Assembly: GCA_963696075.1 (NCBI GenBank)
Contig: CAVOJD010000030.1
Coordinates: 124,001-188,000 of the forward strand
DNA from: CAJQQK01 sp963696075
GTDB taxonomy: Bacteria; Pseudomonadota; Alphaproteobacteria; Rhizobiales; Hyphomicrobiaceae
Length of the DNA stretch: 64,000 nt
Direction of reading: 5' to 3'
Part shown: piece after piece, positions 1 through 8,455 of the stretch
Layout of the letters: each line of letters starts with the position of its first letter
How positions within the stretch are numbered: position 1 is the stretch's first letter
Program-made: the position numbers and the translations under genes
Notes under the pieces: generated by a model
The model's input: only the letters and a program-made list of their open reading frames with translations
Told to the model about the DNA's origin: nothing
Database searches by the model: none

Positions 1-2
1 AT

Positions 3-587
3 GCTGCGATGGCCAAGTACGGACGGATCGATGTGCTGGTGAACAACGTCGGCGGGTCGGCGCCCGGGGGGCCGGTCGAGATGGCAACGGACGTCTGGGA
101 CCGGCAGTTCGACACCAACATTCGCTATGTGTTTTTGACGTGCAAATATGTCCTGCCGATCATGGAGGCGCAGTTCGAGGCCGACGGGCGGGGTGGTTCG
201 ATCGTCAATCTGGCGTCGATCGCGGGGCTTCGGCATTTCGGGCCCAACGTGACGGCCTACGCTGCCTCGAAGGCGGGGCTGATCAAGTTCACCGAGGTGA
301 CGGCGGTGCAATATGCGGCCAAGAATATTCGCCTCAATATCGTCGTGCCGGGGTTGATGCACACGCCGCTGGTCGAGACGCGGCTGGTCGGGCAGAGGGC
401 TGGCGGCGATGGCGAGAAGCTGATCCGGCAGCGCAATGCGCAGCCGCCGATGGGGCGGATGGGAGATGCCTGGGACGTGGCGCATGCGGCGCTGTTTTTT
501 GCAAGCGATGAAGCAAAGTACGTCACGGGTGCGCAGCTCAATGTGGATGGTGGGTTGAGTGCGTCGACACGGCAGCCGCCGGTCTAG
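3..587 (+). CDS. SDR family NAD(P)-dependent oxidoreductase, 5'-truncated
   Basis: The C-terminal part of a classical short-chain dehydrogenase. The frame is open to the window edge, so the TGxxxGIG cofactor motif lies outside. Visible are RIDVLVNNVGG (the NNAG element), a Ser in SIVNLASIAG, the catalytic pair in YAASK, and a C-terminal end of the usual VTGAQLNVDGG type. The ATG at 9 is internal to the fold and is not the true start. The family oxidises or reduces alcohols and ketones; substrate cannot be told. It lies 51 bases before a D-2-hydroxyacid dehydrogenase on the same strand, so both may belong to one catabolic operon. Confidence 0.9.
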   Translation, partial: AAMAKYGRIDVLVNNVGGSAPGGPVEMATDVWDRQFDTNIRYVFLTCKYVLPIMEAQFEADGRGGSIVNLASIAGLRHFGPNVTAYAASKAGLIKFTEVTAVQYAAKNIRLNIVVPGLMHTPLVETRLVGQRAGGDGEKLIRQRNAQPPMGRMGDAWDVAHAALFFASDEAKYVTGAQLNVDGGLSASTRQPPV

Positions 588-638
588 ACGCTGACTGTTT
601 CGCGAGAATTTCAGAAAGTCCGGAAAAAGGGTTCGACC

Positions 639-1589
639 ATGAAGATTGCGGTGCTCGACGATTATCAGAACGTCGCGCGTGAGTTCGCCGATTTCACGCC
701 GCTTGAAGCGGATCACGACGTGACGATCTTCAACGAGCATCTCGGTGAGGGGGACGCGGTCGTGGCGGCGCTTGGCCAGTATGACGTCATTGCCGCGATG
801 CGTGAACGCACGGTGTTTGACCGGGCGACGCTGGAACGGCTGCCGAACCTCAAGTTCATGGTGACGACGGGCAACCGGAACGCCTCGATCGACATGGACT
901 TCCTCAAGGAGCGCGGCATTCCGTGTGCTTCGACAGGAGGACGGTTGCAGACGACGCCGGAGCTTGCATGGGGGCTTATTCTTGGTGTTGCCCGCAATAT
1001 CCCGACCGAGGACCGCAACGTGCGCGAGGGGCGGTGGCAAACCACGATCGGCCTCGATATGCAGGACAAGACGCTCGGCATCATCGGGCTTGGCCGACTG
1101 GGGCGTGAGATGGCGCGGATTGGCCAGGCGTTTCGCATGAATGTGATTGCGTGGAGCCAGAACCTGACGGCTGCGAGCGCGGAAGAGGCCGGGGTTCGGC
1201 GCGTCGAGAAAGATGAGCTCTTTCGCGAGGCAGACGTGCTTACCATTCACTACAAGTTGTCCGAGCGCTCGCGCGGGCTGGTGGACAAAGCCGCGATTGA
1301 CCTGATGAAACCGACGGCGATCCTGGTCAACACATCGCGTGGGCCGATTGTCGACTATCAGGCGCTGGCTGCCGCGCTTAAGGCGGGCCGGATTGGTGGA
1401 GCCGGTATCGATGTCTATGACGATGAGCCGCTGCCGGCGGGTGACATGATGCGATCGCTGCCGCGCACGGTTCTGACGCCGCATCTTGGTTATGTCAGTC
1501 ACGATACCTATCGGATTTTCTACCAGGAGACGGTCGAGAATATTCTCGCCTGGCTGAAGGGTGAGCCGATCCGGATTATCAATGACTGA
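639..1589 (+). CDS. D-2-hydroxyacid dehydrogenase family protein
   Basis: A 316-residue NAD-dependent dehydrogenase of the D-isomer-specific family, interconverting 2-hydroxy acids and 2-oxo acids in the cytoplasm. The Rossmann motif GLGRLG is at about residues 150-155. The catalytic Arg is in NTSRG (R234), the Glu in VYDDEP (E263) and the His in TPHLGY (H282). Length is normal for the family. An AAGGG Shine-Dalgarno-like run precedes the ATG. It may share a transcript with the SDR before it and the CaiB-family gene after it (50-base gap). The exact substrate is not predictable; glyoxylate, hydroxypyruvate or phosphoglycerate-type acids are all possible. Confidence 0.92.
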   Translation: MKIAVLDDYQNVAREFADFTPLEADHDVTIFNEHLGEGDAVVAALGQYDVIAAMRERTVFDRATLERLPNLKFMVTTGNRNASIDMDFLKERGIPCASTGGRLQTTPELAWGLILGVARNIPTEDRNVREGRWQTTIGLDMQDKTLGIIGLGRLGREMARIGQAFRMNVIAWSQNLTAASAEEAGVRRVEKDELFREADVLTIHYKLSERSRGLVDKAAIDLMKPTAILVNTSRGPIVDYQALAAALKAGRIGGAGIDVYDDEPLPAGDMMRSLPRTVLTPHLGYVSHDTYRIFYQETVENILAWLKGEPIRIIND

Positions 1590-1639
1590 GCGGCAAAATC
1601 AGCCGGTATAAGCATGAAAAAACGATCAGGAGAGCGACG

Positions 1640-2857
1640 GTGAGCGGTGAGACTTCACAAGGTGCAGCCCAGGGTGACATGGCAGGGCGTCGGCCGCTTG
1701 ATGGTATTCGGGTTCTTGATGTCGCGACGTTCATCGCGGCGCCGTTTGCTACGACGATCATGGCTGAGTTCGGGGCCGAGGTGATCAAGGTCGAGCATCC
1801 AAGCGGTGATCCGATGCGCCGGTTCGGCACGCCGACGGAAGCCGATGGGCAGACGCTTGCCTGGTTGAGCGAGGCGCGCAACAAACGCTCGGTGACGTTG
1901 GATCTGAAGTCGCCGGAGGATGCCGCTAAGCTCAAGGAACTGGTCAAGCGCTCGGACGTGCTGGCGGAAAATTTCCGGCCCGGTACGCTCGAAAAGTGGG
2001 GGCTTGGGCCTGATGTGCTGATGGCGCTCAACCCGCGATTGGTGATCCTGCGCGTAACCGGCTATGGGCAGACGGGTCCCTACAAGGATCGTCCGGGATT
2101 TGCGCGGATTGCTCATGCGGTCGGGGGGCTGACGTACCTTGCCGGTGAGCCCGGCCGGCCGCCTGTGACGCCGGGGTCGACGTCGCTTGCCGACTATATG
2201 TCGGGGATGTATGGCGCGATCGGTGTTTTGATGGCGCTGCGCGTTGCTGAGCAGACCGGTCGTGGGCAGGTCATTGATGTCGCGCTGTTTGAATCGATCT
2301 TCCGTGTGCTCGATGAAATGGCTCCCCTGTATGGCCGCGAAGGGACAGTGCGTGAGCGCGAAGGGGTTTCGACACGGAATGCCTGCCCACATGGGCACTT
2401 CCCGTGCGCGGATGGCAACTGGGTTGCGATCGCGTGCACGAGCGACAAGATGTGGGAACGGTTTGCAATCAACGTACTTGACCGGCCGGAACTGGCTGCC
2501 AGTCATCCGACGACGCGCAGCCGCCTTGATGATCGCGCAATGATTGACGGCATCGTTGAAACGTTCACGAAGTCATTTGCGATGGCGGAGGTGGTCGAGA
2601 AATGCACGGCGGGAGATGTGCCGTGCGGGCCGGTCAATTCTGTTGCCGACATTTTCACCGATCCCCATTTTGCCGCGCGGGAGACGCTGACGCGGTTTGT
2701 CCATGAGGCGCTTGGGGAGATCGTGGTGCCGAGCGCGCTGCCGCGCCTGTCGGAGACGCCGGGGTCGATCGACAACCTCGGGCCGGCGTTGGGGAATGCC
2801 AACGAGGATGTGCTTGAAAAGCTGATCCACGATGACAGCGAATTGCGGGTGAAGTGA
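1640..2857 (+). CDS. CaiB/BaiF family CoA-transferase
   Basis: A 405-residue family III CoA-transferase (formyl-CoA transferase/CaiB type), which moves CoA between acyl-CoA thioesters and free carboxylic acids. The family N-terminus is clear (DGIRVLDVATFIAAPF, then GAEVIKVEHPSGD), as is the NFRPG segment near residue 111. The likely catalytic Asp is in SLADYMSGM at about D185. Start is a GTG preceded by AGGAG. It is one of four CaiB-type genes in this window and probably activates a carboxylic acid for the acyl-CoA catabolism encoded around it. CoA donor and acceptor cannot be read from sequence. Confidence 0.93.
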   Translation: MSGETSQGAAQGDMAGRRPLDGIRVLDVATFIAAPFATTIMAEFGAEVIKVEHPSGDPMRRFGTPTEADGQTLAWLSEARNKRSVTLDLKSPEDAAKLKELVKRSDVLAENFRPGTLEKWGLGPDVLMALNPRLVILRVTGYGQTGPYKDRPGFARIAHAVGGLTYLAGEPGRPPVTPGSTSLADYMSGMYGAIGVLMALRVAEQTGRGQVIDVALFESIFRVLDEMAPLYGREGTVREREGVSTRNACPHGHFPCADGNWVAIACTSDKMWERFAINVLDRPELAASHPTTRSRLDDRAMIDGIVETFTKSFAMAEVVEKCTAGDVPCGPVNSVADIFTDPHFAARETLTRFVHEALGEIVVPSALPRLSETPGSIDNLGPALGNANEDVLEKLIHDDSELRVK

Positions 2858-2942
2858 TGGCTTTAAGGTTCGCGTCGGCATTTACCTGAGCGTTCGCGGG
2901 TTTCGTGGTGATGTGGTGGGTTGCGTTGTGGACGACGGTTCA

Positions 2943-3143
2943 ATGATTTCTTTTCGGCCTGTGGCGGGTTTGAGATCTGTCGCCTTGATGTTGTTTCTTG
3001 CTGGCGCTTGTGCGCCGGTGGCGGCGTTCGCGTGCATATGCGATGAGATCTGCCACCCGGGCGAGGTCTATTCGGACGAGCATGAGATGTGCATCGCCGA
3101 TGAGGGGACGGCAGACGAGCAAACGGAGAAACCGACATCGTGA
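2943..3143 (+). CDS. Small Cys-rich exported protein, unknown function
   Basis: A 66-residue reading frame with a signal-peptide-like N-terminus (about 29 residues: basic start, then ALMLFLAGACAPVAAFA). The short mature part is acidic and has four closely spaced cysteines (C-x-C-x3-C, later EHEMC). I chose the ATG at 2943 over a GTG at 2913 because it gives a proper signal peptide. Its stop overlaps the GTG start of the next gene by 4 bases (GTGA), which suggests translational coupling. No family recognised. The cysteine spacing could bind a metal or form disulphides in the periplasm. Confidence 0.55.
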   Translation: MISFRPVAGLRSVALMLFLAGACAPVAAFACICDEICHPGEVYSDEHEMCIADEGTADEQTEKPTS

Positions 3144-3514
3144 TCGACAAGCTCAAGGATCTCGTCAATGAGGACGCCGCGCTGGTTCGGCGCGGGCAAT
3201 GGTTTTCGGCCGACATGCTGGTCGAGATCGGGGATGAACGGCATATCGTGAAGATCCGTGCCGGCCGCATCGAAGAGATTGCGCCTGCTGATCTGTTGGC
3301 AATGGATTACGATTTCGCGATCCGGGCGCCGGCGGATGCGTGGGCGGAATTCTGGAAGCCCGTACCGAAGCCGCGACATCATGATGTGATGGCGCTGATC
3401 CGGGAAGGGAAGATGCGGATCGAGGGTGATCTCGAGAAGATGCTCGCCAACATGCTGACCTTGAAACTGATGCTTGAGAAGCCGCGCCAGCTTGCGAAAA
3501 CGGGGGCAGCATGA
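3140..3514 (+). CDS. SCP2-like sterol-binding-fold protein
   Basis: A 124-residue protein with features of the SCP2 sterol-carrier fold: an N-terminal helix, then strands (DMLVEIGDERHIVKIRAGRI), a DYDFAIRAPADAWAEFW stretch typical of the family, and a C-terminal DLEKMLANMLTLKLML helix. Such small SCP2 proteins bind lipids or acyl-CoAs and often sit beside hydrolases. The GTG start overlaps the upstream stop, and the end overlaps the next ATG by 4 bases (ATGA), so three genes form one coupled unit. Function here is probably hydrophobic ligand binding for the adjacent alpha/beta hydrolase (inference). Confidence 0.75.
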   Translation: MIDKLKDLVNEDAALVRRGQWFSADMLVEIGDERHIVKIRAGRIEEIAPADLLAMDYDFAIRAPADAWAEFWKPVPKPRHHDVMALIREGKMRIEGDLEKMLANMLTLKLMLEKPRQLAKTGAA

Positions 3515-4362
3515 GTACGCCCCAGATCGAGCCCATTACGGGGCGGTACATGCGCCTCGATATCCATGGCCGTCCGCATCGGCTTTATTGGGAGGAGGCG
3601 GGTGCGGGGATACCGCTGTTATGCCTGCATACCGCGGGGGCCGACGGGCGGCAGTATCGCGCGTTGATGAACGATCCCGACATCACGAACCGGTTTCGTG
3701 TGATCGCTTTCGATATGCCGTGGCATGGCAAGTCCTCGCCGCCGGCCGGATTTCAGGATGAGGAATACAAGCTCACGACCGACTCTTATGTCGAACTCGT
3801 CATGGCGGTGTCGAAAGCGCTGTCGCTCGACGGGCCGGTCGTCATGGGGTGCTCGATCGGCGGGCGCGTGGTGCTTGAGCTTGCGCGGCGGCATGCGGAC
3901 CATTTTCGTGCGATCATCGGTCTGCAATCGTCCGCCTTCGTTCAGCGGTATTTCGATATTTCCTGGCTGCATCGCCCGAACATCCACGGTGGGGAAATGG
4001 CGGCGGCCTACTGCTATGGTCTCGTCGGCCCGGAAGCACCGCTTGAGCATCGCTGGGAAACGCTGTGGCATTACATGCAAGGCGGGCCCGGGATCTTCAA
4101 AGGGGATCTCTATTTCTATTCGATCGATGGTGATGTGAGTGGATCGCTCGGGGAAATCGACACGACGAAGTGCCCCGTCTACATGCTAACCGGCGAATAC
4201 GACTACTCCTGCACGCCGGAGGCGAGCCGCGATACGGCTGCAAAGATCGAAGGCGCGAAGTTGGAGATCATGACCGGGCTTGGGCATTTTCCAATGAGCG
4301 AAGACCCTGAACGCTTCAAGGGTTATCTGATGCCGGTGCTGGCGCAGATTGATGGGGCTTGA
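3511..4362 (+). CDS. Alpha/beta hydrolase
   Basis: A 283-residue alpha/beta-hydrolase. The nucleophile elbow is GCSIGG (Ser) at about residues 112-117. The oxyanion-side motif is HTAGADGRQ near residue 34, and the catalytic His is in GLGHFPMSEDP near the C-terminus. The acid is likely the Asp of GEYDYSC. These enzymes cleave esters, lactones or C-C bonds of ring-fission products. It overlaps the SCP2-like gene by 4 bases and ends 41 bases before a strong terminator hairpin. Substrate unknown. Confidence 0.9.
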   Translation: MSTPQIEPITGRYMRLDIHGRPHRLYWEEAGAGIPLLCLHTAGADGRQYRALMNDPDITNRFRVIAFDMPWHGKSSPPAGFQDEEYKLTTDSYVELVMAVSKALSLDGPVVMGCSIGGRVVLELARRHADHFRAIIGLQSSAFVQRYFDISWLHRPNIHGGEMAAAYCYGLVGPEAPLEHRWETLWHYMQGGPGIFKGDLYFYSIDGDVSGSLGEIDTTKCPVYMLTGEYDYSCTPEASRDTAAKIEGAKLEIMTGLGHFPMSEDPERFKGYLMPVLAQIDGA

Positions 4363-4403
4363 GCGCGAGCCCGCTCCGCCTTGAGGTTTACAACAGGCAA
4401 AAG

Positions 4404-4439
4404 AAAACGGACCGACAAAAACCTTTGCCGGTCCGTTTT
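4404..4439. terminator. Bidirectional intrinsic terminator
   Basis: A perfect 11-bp stem (AAAACGGACCG and CGGTCCGTTTT) with a 14-base loop. The stem supplies A-runs on one side and T-runs on the other, so it can stop transcription from both directions. It lies between the convergent hydrolase (+) and H-NS-like (-) genes. Confidence 0.85.
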
Positions 4440-4490
4440 GCGTTCGTGCAGCATTGCTCGCAGATCGCGGCAACGCCTGGTGTGATCAGC

Positions 4491-4817
4491 CTACTTGATC
4501 AGGAAAGACTTGAGGCTGCGGCCACGCGACAATTCCTGGGCCAGCCATTTTGGCTGGCGGCCGCGGCCGGTCCATGTCTCGTCCGGATTCTTGGGGTTCC
4601 GGTATTTCGGCGCGACCTTGCGGCCCTTGAGCGATTTGCTGCTCGTTGTGCCGACGATCTCGTTGATGTCGAAGCCGGCGCTCTGGACGAGTTCCATCAC
4701 CTTCTTCTGGACGTCGGATTTTTCAGCTTGTTTACGTGTCTGGATCTCGTCGCCGATACGGGCGTGGAGATCGCGCAGTTCCTTGTAGGACAAAGACTGC
4801 AAATCATACTTCGCCAA
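4491..4817 (-). CDS. H-NS family nucleoid-associated protein
   Basis: A 108-residue histone-like nucleoid-structuring protein. The N-terminal half (about residues 5-45) is an oligomerising helical region (YKELRDLHARIGDEIQTRK). The C-terminal half holds the H-NS DNA-binding core YRNPKNPDETWTGRGRQPKW at about residues 72-91. Such proteins bind curved, AT-rich DNA and silence horizontally acquired genes. The long, comparatively AT-rich region upstream (4818-5389) holds inverted and direct repeats and may be an autoregulatory site. It is the only recognisable DNA-binding regulator gene in the window. Confidence 0.93.
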   Translation of the reverse strand: MAKYDLQSLSYKELRDLHARIGDEIQTRKQAEKSDVQKKVMELVQSAGFDINEIVGTTSSKSLKGRKVAPKYRNPKNPDETWTGRGRQPKWLAQELSRGRSLKSFLIK

Positions 4818-4923
4818 GGCAATCCCCCGGGGCTAGGTTAACATTGTTCGCTTGGGCCGGATTTCATCCCGGCCAGTGCTGGCGCATCTTCTAGCGCAAT
4901 AACTGTGGTGAAGACAAAAGAAA

Positions 4924-4941
4924 ATGTTCGAAATTGAACAT
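4924..4941. promoter_or_regulatory. Palindrome upstream of the H-NS-like gene
   Basis: ATGTTC and GAACAT arms around a 6-base centre, in an AT-rich patch about 107 bases upstream of the H-NS-like start. The half TGTTCGAAA recurs at 4977-4985, 52 bases away, roughly five helical turns. It could be an operator or nucleation site; no factor is known. Confidence 0.4.
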
Positions 4942-5392
4942 ATTTTCAATTCCTCTTAACGTGCTCGGGTCGACTTTGTTCGAAAGTACGGTTCTCAGGC
5001 CAGATTGATCGGGCGCTGAACCTCATGGTGCGACGCATATATTGCTTGATCTTTCAGCAAAAAATCGACTTTTCGTGAGTAGATTTTGTGCTGCTCATAA
5101 GTGGAATGTCAATAATGTCTGGCGGCAGGCATTCGGCGTTTGCGCCGATTTTGGTTGAAGCCAGGGCGTTTTTTGACGCCAACACGGCCAGGGTTGGTCA
5201 ACGGCTCTCGTTTTGAGTTGCGGGATGATTGTGAGGCCGCGTTGCCGGTTGAACGACAAAAGTGGCGCAATCCCAACGCCGGTCTGACAGGAGCCGGGGG
5301 GAGGTATGGGGGGTTGTTTCTTGAAAGGTAGGCAGCGTTCGTGTGCGCAGGGCTTGTCGCAATTGGGGTTTCGCGATTAACGGGGGACAGTG
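4942..5392. other. Long intergenic region without a supported gene
   Basis: This stretch separates the divergent H-NS-like gene and the unknown 5393-6472 gene. It is AT-richer than its surroundings up to about 5130 and must hold both promoters. Short open frames in it (for example 5140-5331) show no family resemblance. I see no RNA gene. Confidence 0.5.
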
Positions 5393-6472
5393 ATGCCAGA
5401 GAACGATGGTAGCGCAGATGTGTTGGATCGTGTGATTGACGCAGATGCCCGTCTCACTGCGGTCAGCAGGATTTATCATGCCTATTTCACGGGCCTTATT
5501 CTCACGCTCGTCGCGAGGCGGCCTGAGGGTGATGCGGCACGCTGGATGGAGGCGCTGTTTCGCCACCAGCATTCGGAAAAATTCCTCTCGAGTTTCGAGA
5601 AGCTTGGGCTGAGTGAATTACCTCACGCACAAGCCGCTGCCGCCTATCATTATCTGTCGAACCGCATTGGCGGGGTTGACGTTGAATACATGGCGGAGAG
5701 CGAGGCCAAGGCATGGGTGCACTTCGTGCCGCCGCGGTGGGTTTATTCAGGCGCCGCGATTTGTGGCGTGCCGAGTGATGTGTCGCGGGCCATGCTGAAG
5801 GGGTGGTATGCGCGCAACGGCGTGTCGCTCGGCAATCCGCGCCTGGGCTTCGTGTGCACGGCACAGACGGTTGATGGACAGCATGGGCTTGCTGGATATT
5901 TCGAGGAATTCGACCATGACCTCGCGCCGGAGGAACGGCTTCAATTTCGGCCGGGTGAGATGCCGCCGCCGTTCGACCCCCTTGCGGCGCCGCAGCTTGA
6001 CCCGGCTACATGGCCGGCGGAGCGGCTGGCCAAGGCGCGGCGCAACTATGCCATCGAATATATTCGCAGTGGCCTGCCGCGGCTGGCTGAACTGTTTGGC
6101 CCGGTGGATGCGGCGTATCTCGGGCGGATTACCGGTCGGCTGATCGGCGCGCAGTTTTATCAGGAAGTGGCGGGACTAACCGGGGCAGATCAACGCCCGC
6201 GCGATGCGTCCGGGTTTGCCGCGCTGATGGTGGCGCTGGCGGAAGGCGAAGGTGATCGGGCGGTCGTCGAGGGGGAGGGTGCGAGCGTGCGGGTGACGCG
6301 TACGGGGTGGCGCCTTGCGCGCGGGTGGGGCGCTCAACCACCGGAATTGTTCGAGGCGTGGAACGGGCTCTTCGAGGGCGCGCTGAGCGTGCACGAGCGA
6401 ACACTGCGCCTCAGCGTTGAGGCGCGGGAAGACCTGGGCGACGCGGCAACGGTCTGGCTGATCCGGGCTTGA
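5393..6472 (+). CDS. Conserved-looking protein of unknown function (359 aa)
   Basis: An intact soluble protein with coding-type composition throughout, but no family I can name. It looks two-part. Residues about 1-200 have a helical start and a segment with aromatic/Pro runs (HFVPPRWVYSGAAICGV) and a GFVCTAQT stretch. Residues about 215-359 are helix-rich with a C-terminal strand-like tail (ASVRVTRTGWRLARGW). No signal peptide or membrane segment. GTG at 5390 is directly followed by ATG at 5393; I use the ATG, after GGGGGA. It is convergent with the racemase operon, ending only 7 bases from its last gene. An enzyme role is possible but not shown. Confidence 0.75.
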   Translation: MPENDGSADVLDRVIDADARLTAVSRIYHAYFTGLILTLVARRPEGDAARWMEALFRHQHSEKFLSSFEKLGLSELPHAQAAAAYHYLSNRIGGVDVEYMAESEAKAWVHFVPPRWVYSGAAICGVPSDVSRAMLKGWYARNGVSLGNPRLGFVCTAQTVDGQHGLAGYFEEFDHDLAPEERLQFRPGEMPPPFDPLAAPQLDPATWPAERLAKARRNYAIEYIRSGLPRLAELFGPVDAAYLGRITGRLIGAQFYQEVAGLTGADQRPRDASGFAALMVALAEGEGDRAVVEGEGASVRVTRTGWRLARGWGAQPPELFEAWNGLFEGALSVHERTLRLSVEAREDLGDAATVWLIRA

Positions 6473-6479
6473 GGCGGTC

Positions 6480-7646
6480 TCAGCGCTGGCGCACGGCGCC
6501 GGTTTCGATGAGGGCTGAGATGCGGACGTCATCGAAGCCCCATGCTGCAAGTGCGTCCTTCGTATTTGCGCCGGCATAGGCGGGTGCGCTCGGCGTCGCG
6601 GGTGCGGTTCGCGAGAATTTTGGCGCAGGGCCCGGCTGGGTAACGCCGGCCACCTCGATGAACGAGCCGCGGGCGGCGTTGTGGGGATGGGCGGGGGCTT
6701 GGCTCATCGAGAGGACCGGGGCGAAGCAGATGTCGGTGTCGCTCATCAGATCGGTCCATTCGGCCTGGGTCTTCTGCTTGAAGATGGCGGCCAGTGTTTC
6801 GCGATTGGCGGACCAGTTCGCGCGGTCGTTCTGGGGAGGGATATCGGTATCTGACAGGCCGACTGTGTCGAGAAGCAGGGCGTAGAACTGGGGTTCGATG
6901 GAGCCGATGCAGATGTGTTTTTCGTCGGCGGTTTCGTAGACGTTGTAATAGTGGGCGCCGCCGTCGAGGAGGTTTTCCTCGCGTGCCTCTTTCCAGGCGC
7001 GTTCGCCGCCGCTGCCGGCGTTGGCTGCGGCAAGGAGGCCATAGAACATGGTCATGAGGGAGGCTGCGCCTTCGACCATCGAGACGTCGACGACCTGGCC
7101 CTTGCCGGAGGTGCGCGCTTCGATCAGGGCTGCGAGGACGCCGGAGACCATGTAGAGCGCGCCGCCGCCGAAGTCGCCGACGAGGTTCAAGGGCGGCACG
7201 GGGCCGGCGTCCCTGGTGCCGATGGCGTGGAGGGCGCCGGAGAGCGCAATGTAATTGATGTCGTGGCCGGCGGTGTGGGCGATCGGGCCGTCCTGGCCCC
7301 AGCCGGTCATGCGGCCGTAGACGAGTTTCGGGTTGCGGGCGTGAGCGGTTTCGGGGCCGAGGCCCAGGCGCTCCATGACGCCGGGGCGGAAGCCTTCGAT
7401 GAGGATGTCGGCGGTCTCGATCAGCGCGAGTGCGGTTTCGCGGCCGTCATCGTTTTTGAGGTCGATGGCGATGCTCGGGCGGTTCCGGAGGGTTGGTGAA
7501 AATTTCGGGTCGGGGTCGCGGCCGACGGCGGCGGCGCGGTCGATGCGGATGACCTCGGCGCCCATGTCAGCGAGCAGCATGCAGGCAAAGGGGCCGGGGC
7601 CAATCCCTGCGAATTCGACGATCTTGACGCCAGCGAGCGGTCCCAT
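6480..7646 (-). CDS. Alpha-methylacyl-CoA racemase-type CaiB family enzyme
   Basis: A 388-residue family III CoA-transferase fold of the racemase branch. The N-terminus (VKIVEFAGIGPGPFACMLLA) is very close to known alpha-methylacyl-CoA racemases. The catalytic residues described for the mycobacterial racemase (His126, Asp156, Glu241) line up with H128 (AGHDINY), D158 (LVGDFGGG) and E238 (VYETADEK). It epimerises the 2-methyl centre of branched acyl-CoAs so that beta-oxidation can proceed. The open frame runs far upstream, but the ATG at 7646 gives the family N-terminus. It is last in a minus-strand operon with enoyl-CoA hydratase, acyl-CoA dehydrogenase and CaiB genes. Confidence 0.93.
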   Translation of the reverse strand: MGPLAGVKIVEFAGIGPGPFACMLLADMGAEVIRIDRAAAVGRDPDPKFSPTLRNRPSIAIDLKNDDGRETALALIETADILIEGFRPGVMERLGLGPETAHARNPKLVYGRMTGWGQDGPIAHTAGHDINYIALSGALHAIGTRDAGPVPPLNLVGDFGGGALYMVSGVLAALIEARTSGKGQVVDVSMVEGAASLMTMFYGLLAAANAGSGGERAWKEAREENLLDGGAHYYNVYETADEKHICIGSIEPQFYALLLDTVGLSDTDIPPQNDRANWSANRETLAAIFKQKTQAEWTDLMSDTDICFAPVLSMSQAPAHPHNAARGSFIEVAGVTQPGPAPKFSRTAPATPSAPAYAGANTKDALAAWGFDDVRISALIETGAVRQR

Positions 7647-7696
7647 GGCGGTTTCCTTCAGGTTTGAAATCAAGGTCTGTTCAGGACGGATAGCGG

Positions 7697-8455
7697 TTAC
7701 GCGCCCTTGAAGCTCGGAGTGCGTTTGGCGAGGCGGGCTGCGATGCCTTCCTTGGAGTCGGCGCTCTCGTAGGTGGCAAGGGCGGTGCGGTCGAGGTCGC
7801 CGTAGTCGGCGGCCATCATGTGATCGTTCATCGCGATCAGGAGGCGCTTCATCGAGCGTAGCGAGAGGGGGGCGTTGGCGGCGAGGCGGTCGATGAGCGG
7901 GCGGCTGACCTCGTCCAGGCCGCCGGGGCCTGACAGGCGGGCGATGATGCCGAGCTGGTGGAGGCGGTCTGCTGCAATGGGTTCGCCAAGGAGGAGGAAC
8001 TCGCGGCCGACGTGGGCGCCGGCGGCCTCGACGATCTTCTTGGTGAGGAACCAGGTCGTCGAGACGCCGATCTGGGCGAGCGGCATGGCGAAGGCTGCGT
8101 CTTGTTCGGCGACGATGAAATCGCAATGGAGGGCCAGTTCGCAGCCGCCTGCGATCGCGCGGCCATGGACGAGGGCGACAACGGGGAGGGGATAGCGCTG
8201 GACGGCATCGAACATGTGCTCAATGCGCTGGGCTTCGCGATTGGAAACGCCCTCGGTCGAACTCAACTCGAGACCGGAGCAGAACGAGCGACCGGCGCCG
8301 CGGATGACGGTGACGCGTTCATCGGTGGGCGGTTCACGCTCGAAGGCTGACTTGAGGTCGTCCATCATGTCCGAACTCAGCGCGTTGTGCTTGTCCGGCC
8401 GGTTCAGCGTGATGGTGCGGACAGGGCCGTCGGTTGTGATCTCGATCAGGGACAT
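7697..8455 (-). CDS. Enoyl-CoA hydratase/isomerase family protein
   Basis: A 252-residue crotonase-fold protein. It has the family start (TITLNRPDKHNALSSDMMDDL), the first oxyanion-hole region (GAGRSFCSGLEL) and the second (HGRAIAGGCELALHCDF), followed by an AFAMPLAQIGV stretch. The position of the first hydratase Glu near residue 110 is GCELAL; the second is not obviously conserved, so isomerase or other chemistry is possible. Its start overlaps the stop of the upstream acyl-CoA dehydrogenase by one base (TGATG). It likely acts after the dehydrogenase in the degradation of a (branched) acyl-CoA. Confidence 0.93.
   Translation of the reverse strand: MSLIEITTDGPVRTITLNRPDKHNALSSDMMDDLKSAFEREPPTDERVTVIRGAGRSFCSGLELSSTEGVSNREAQRIEHMFDAVQRYPLPVVALVHGRAIAGGCELALHCDFIVAEQDAAFAMPLAQIGVSTTWFLTKKIVEAAGAHVGREFLLLGEPIAADRLHQLGIIARLSGPGGLDEVSRPLIDRLAANAPLSLRSMKRLLIAMNDHMMAADYGDLDRTALATYESADSKEGIAARLAKRTPSFKGA

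Noticed and set aside
6480..8126. Single 548-residue minus-strand fusion protein
   Set aside because: The part upstream of 7646 is an out-of-frame shadow of the enoyl-CoA hydratase gene; the racemase begins at the ATG at 7646.
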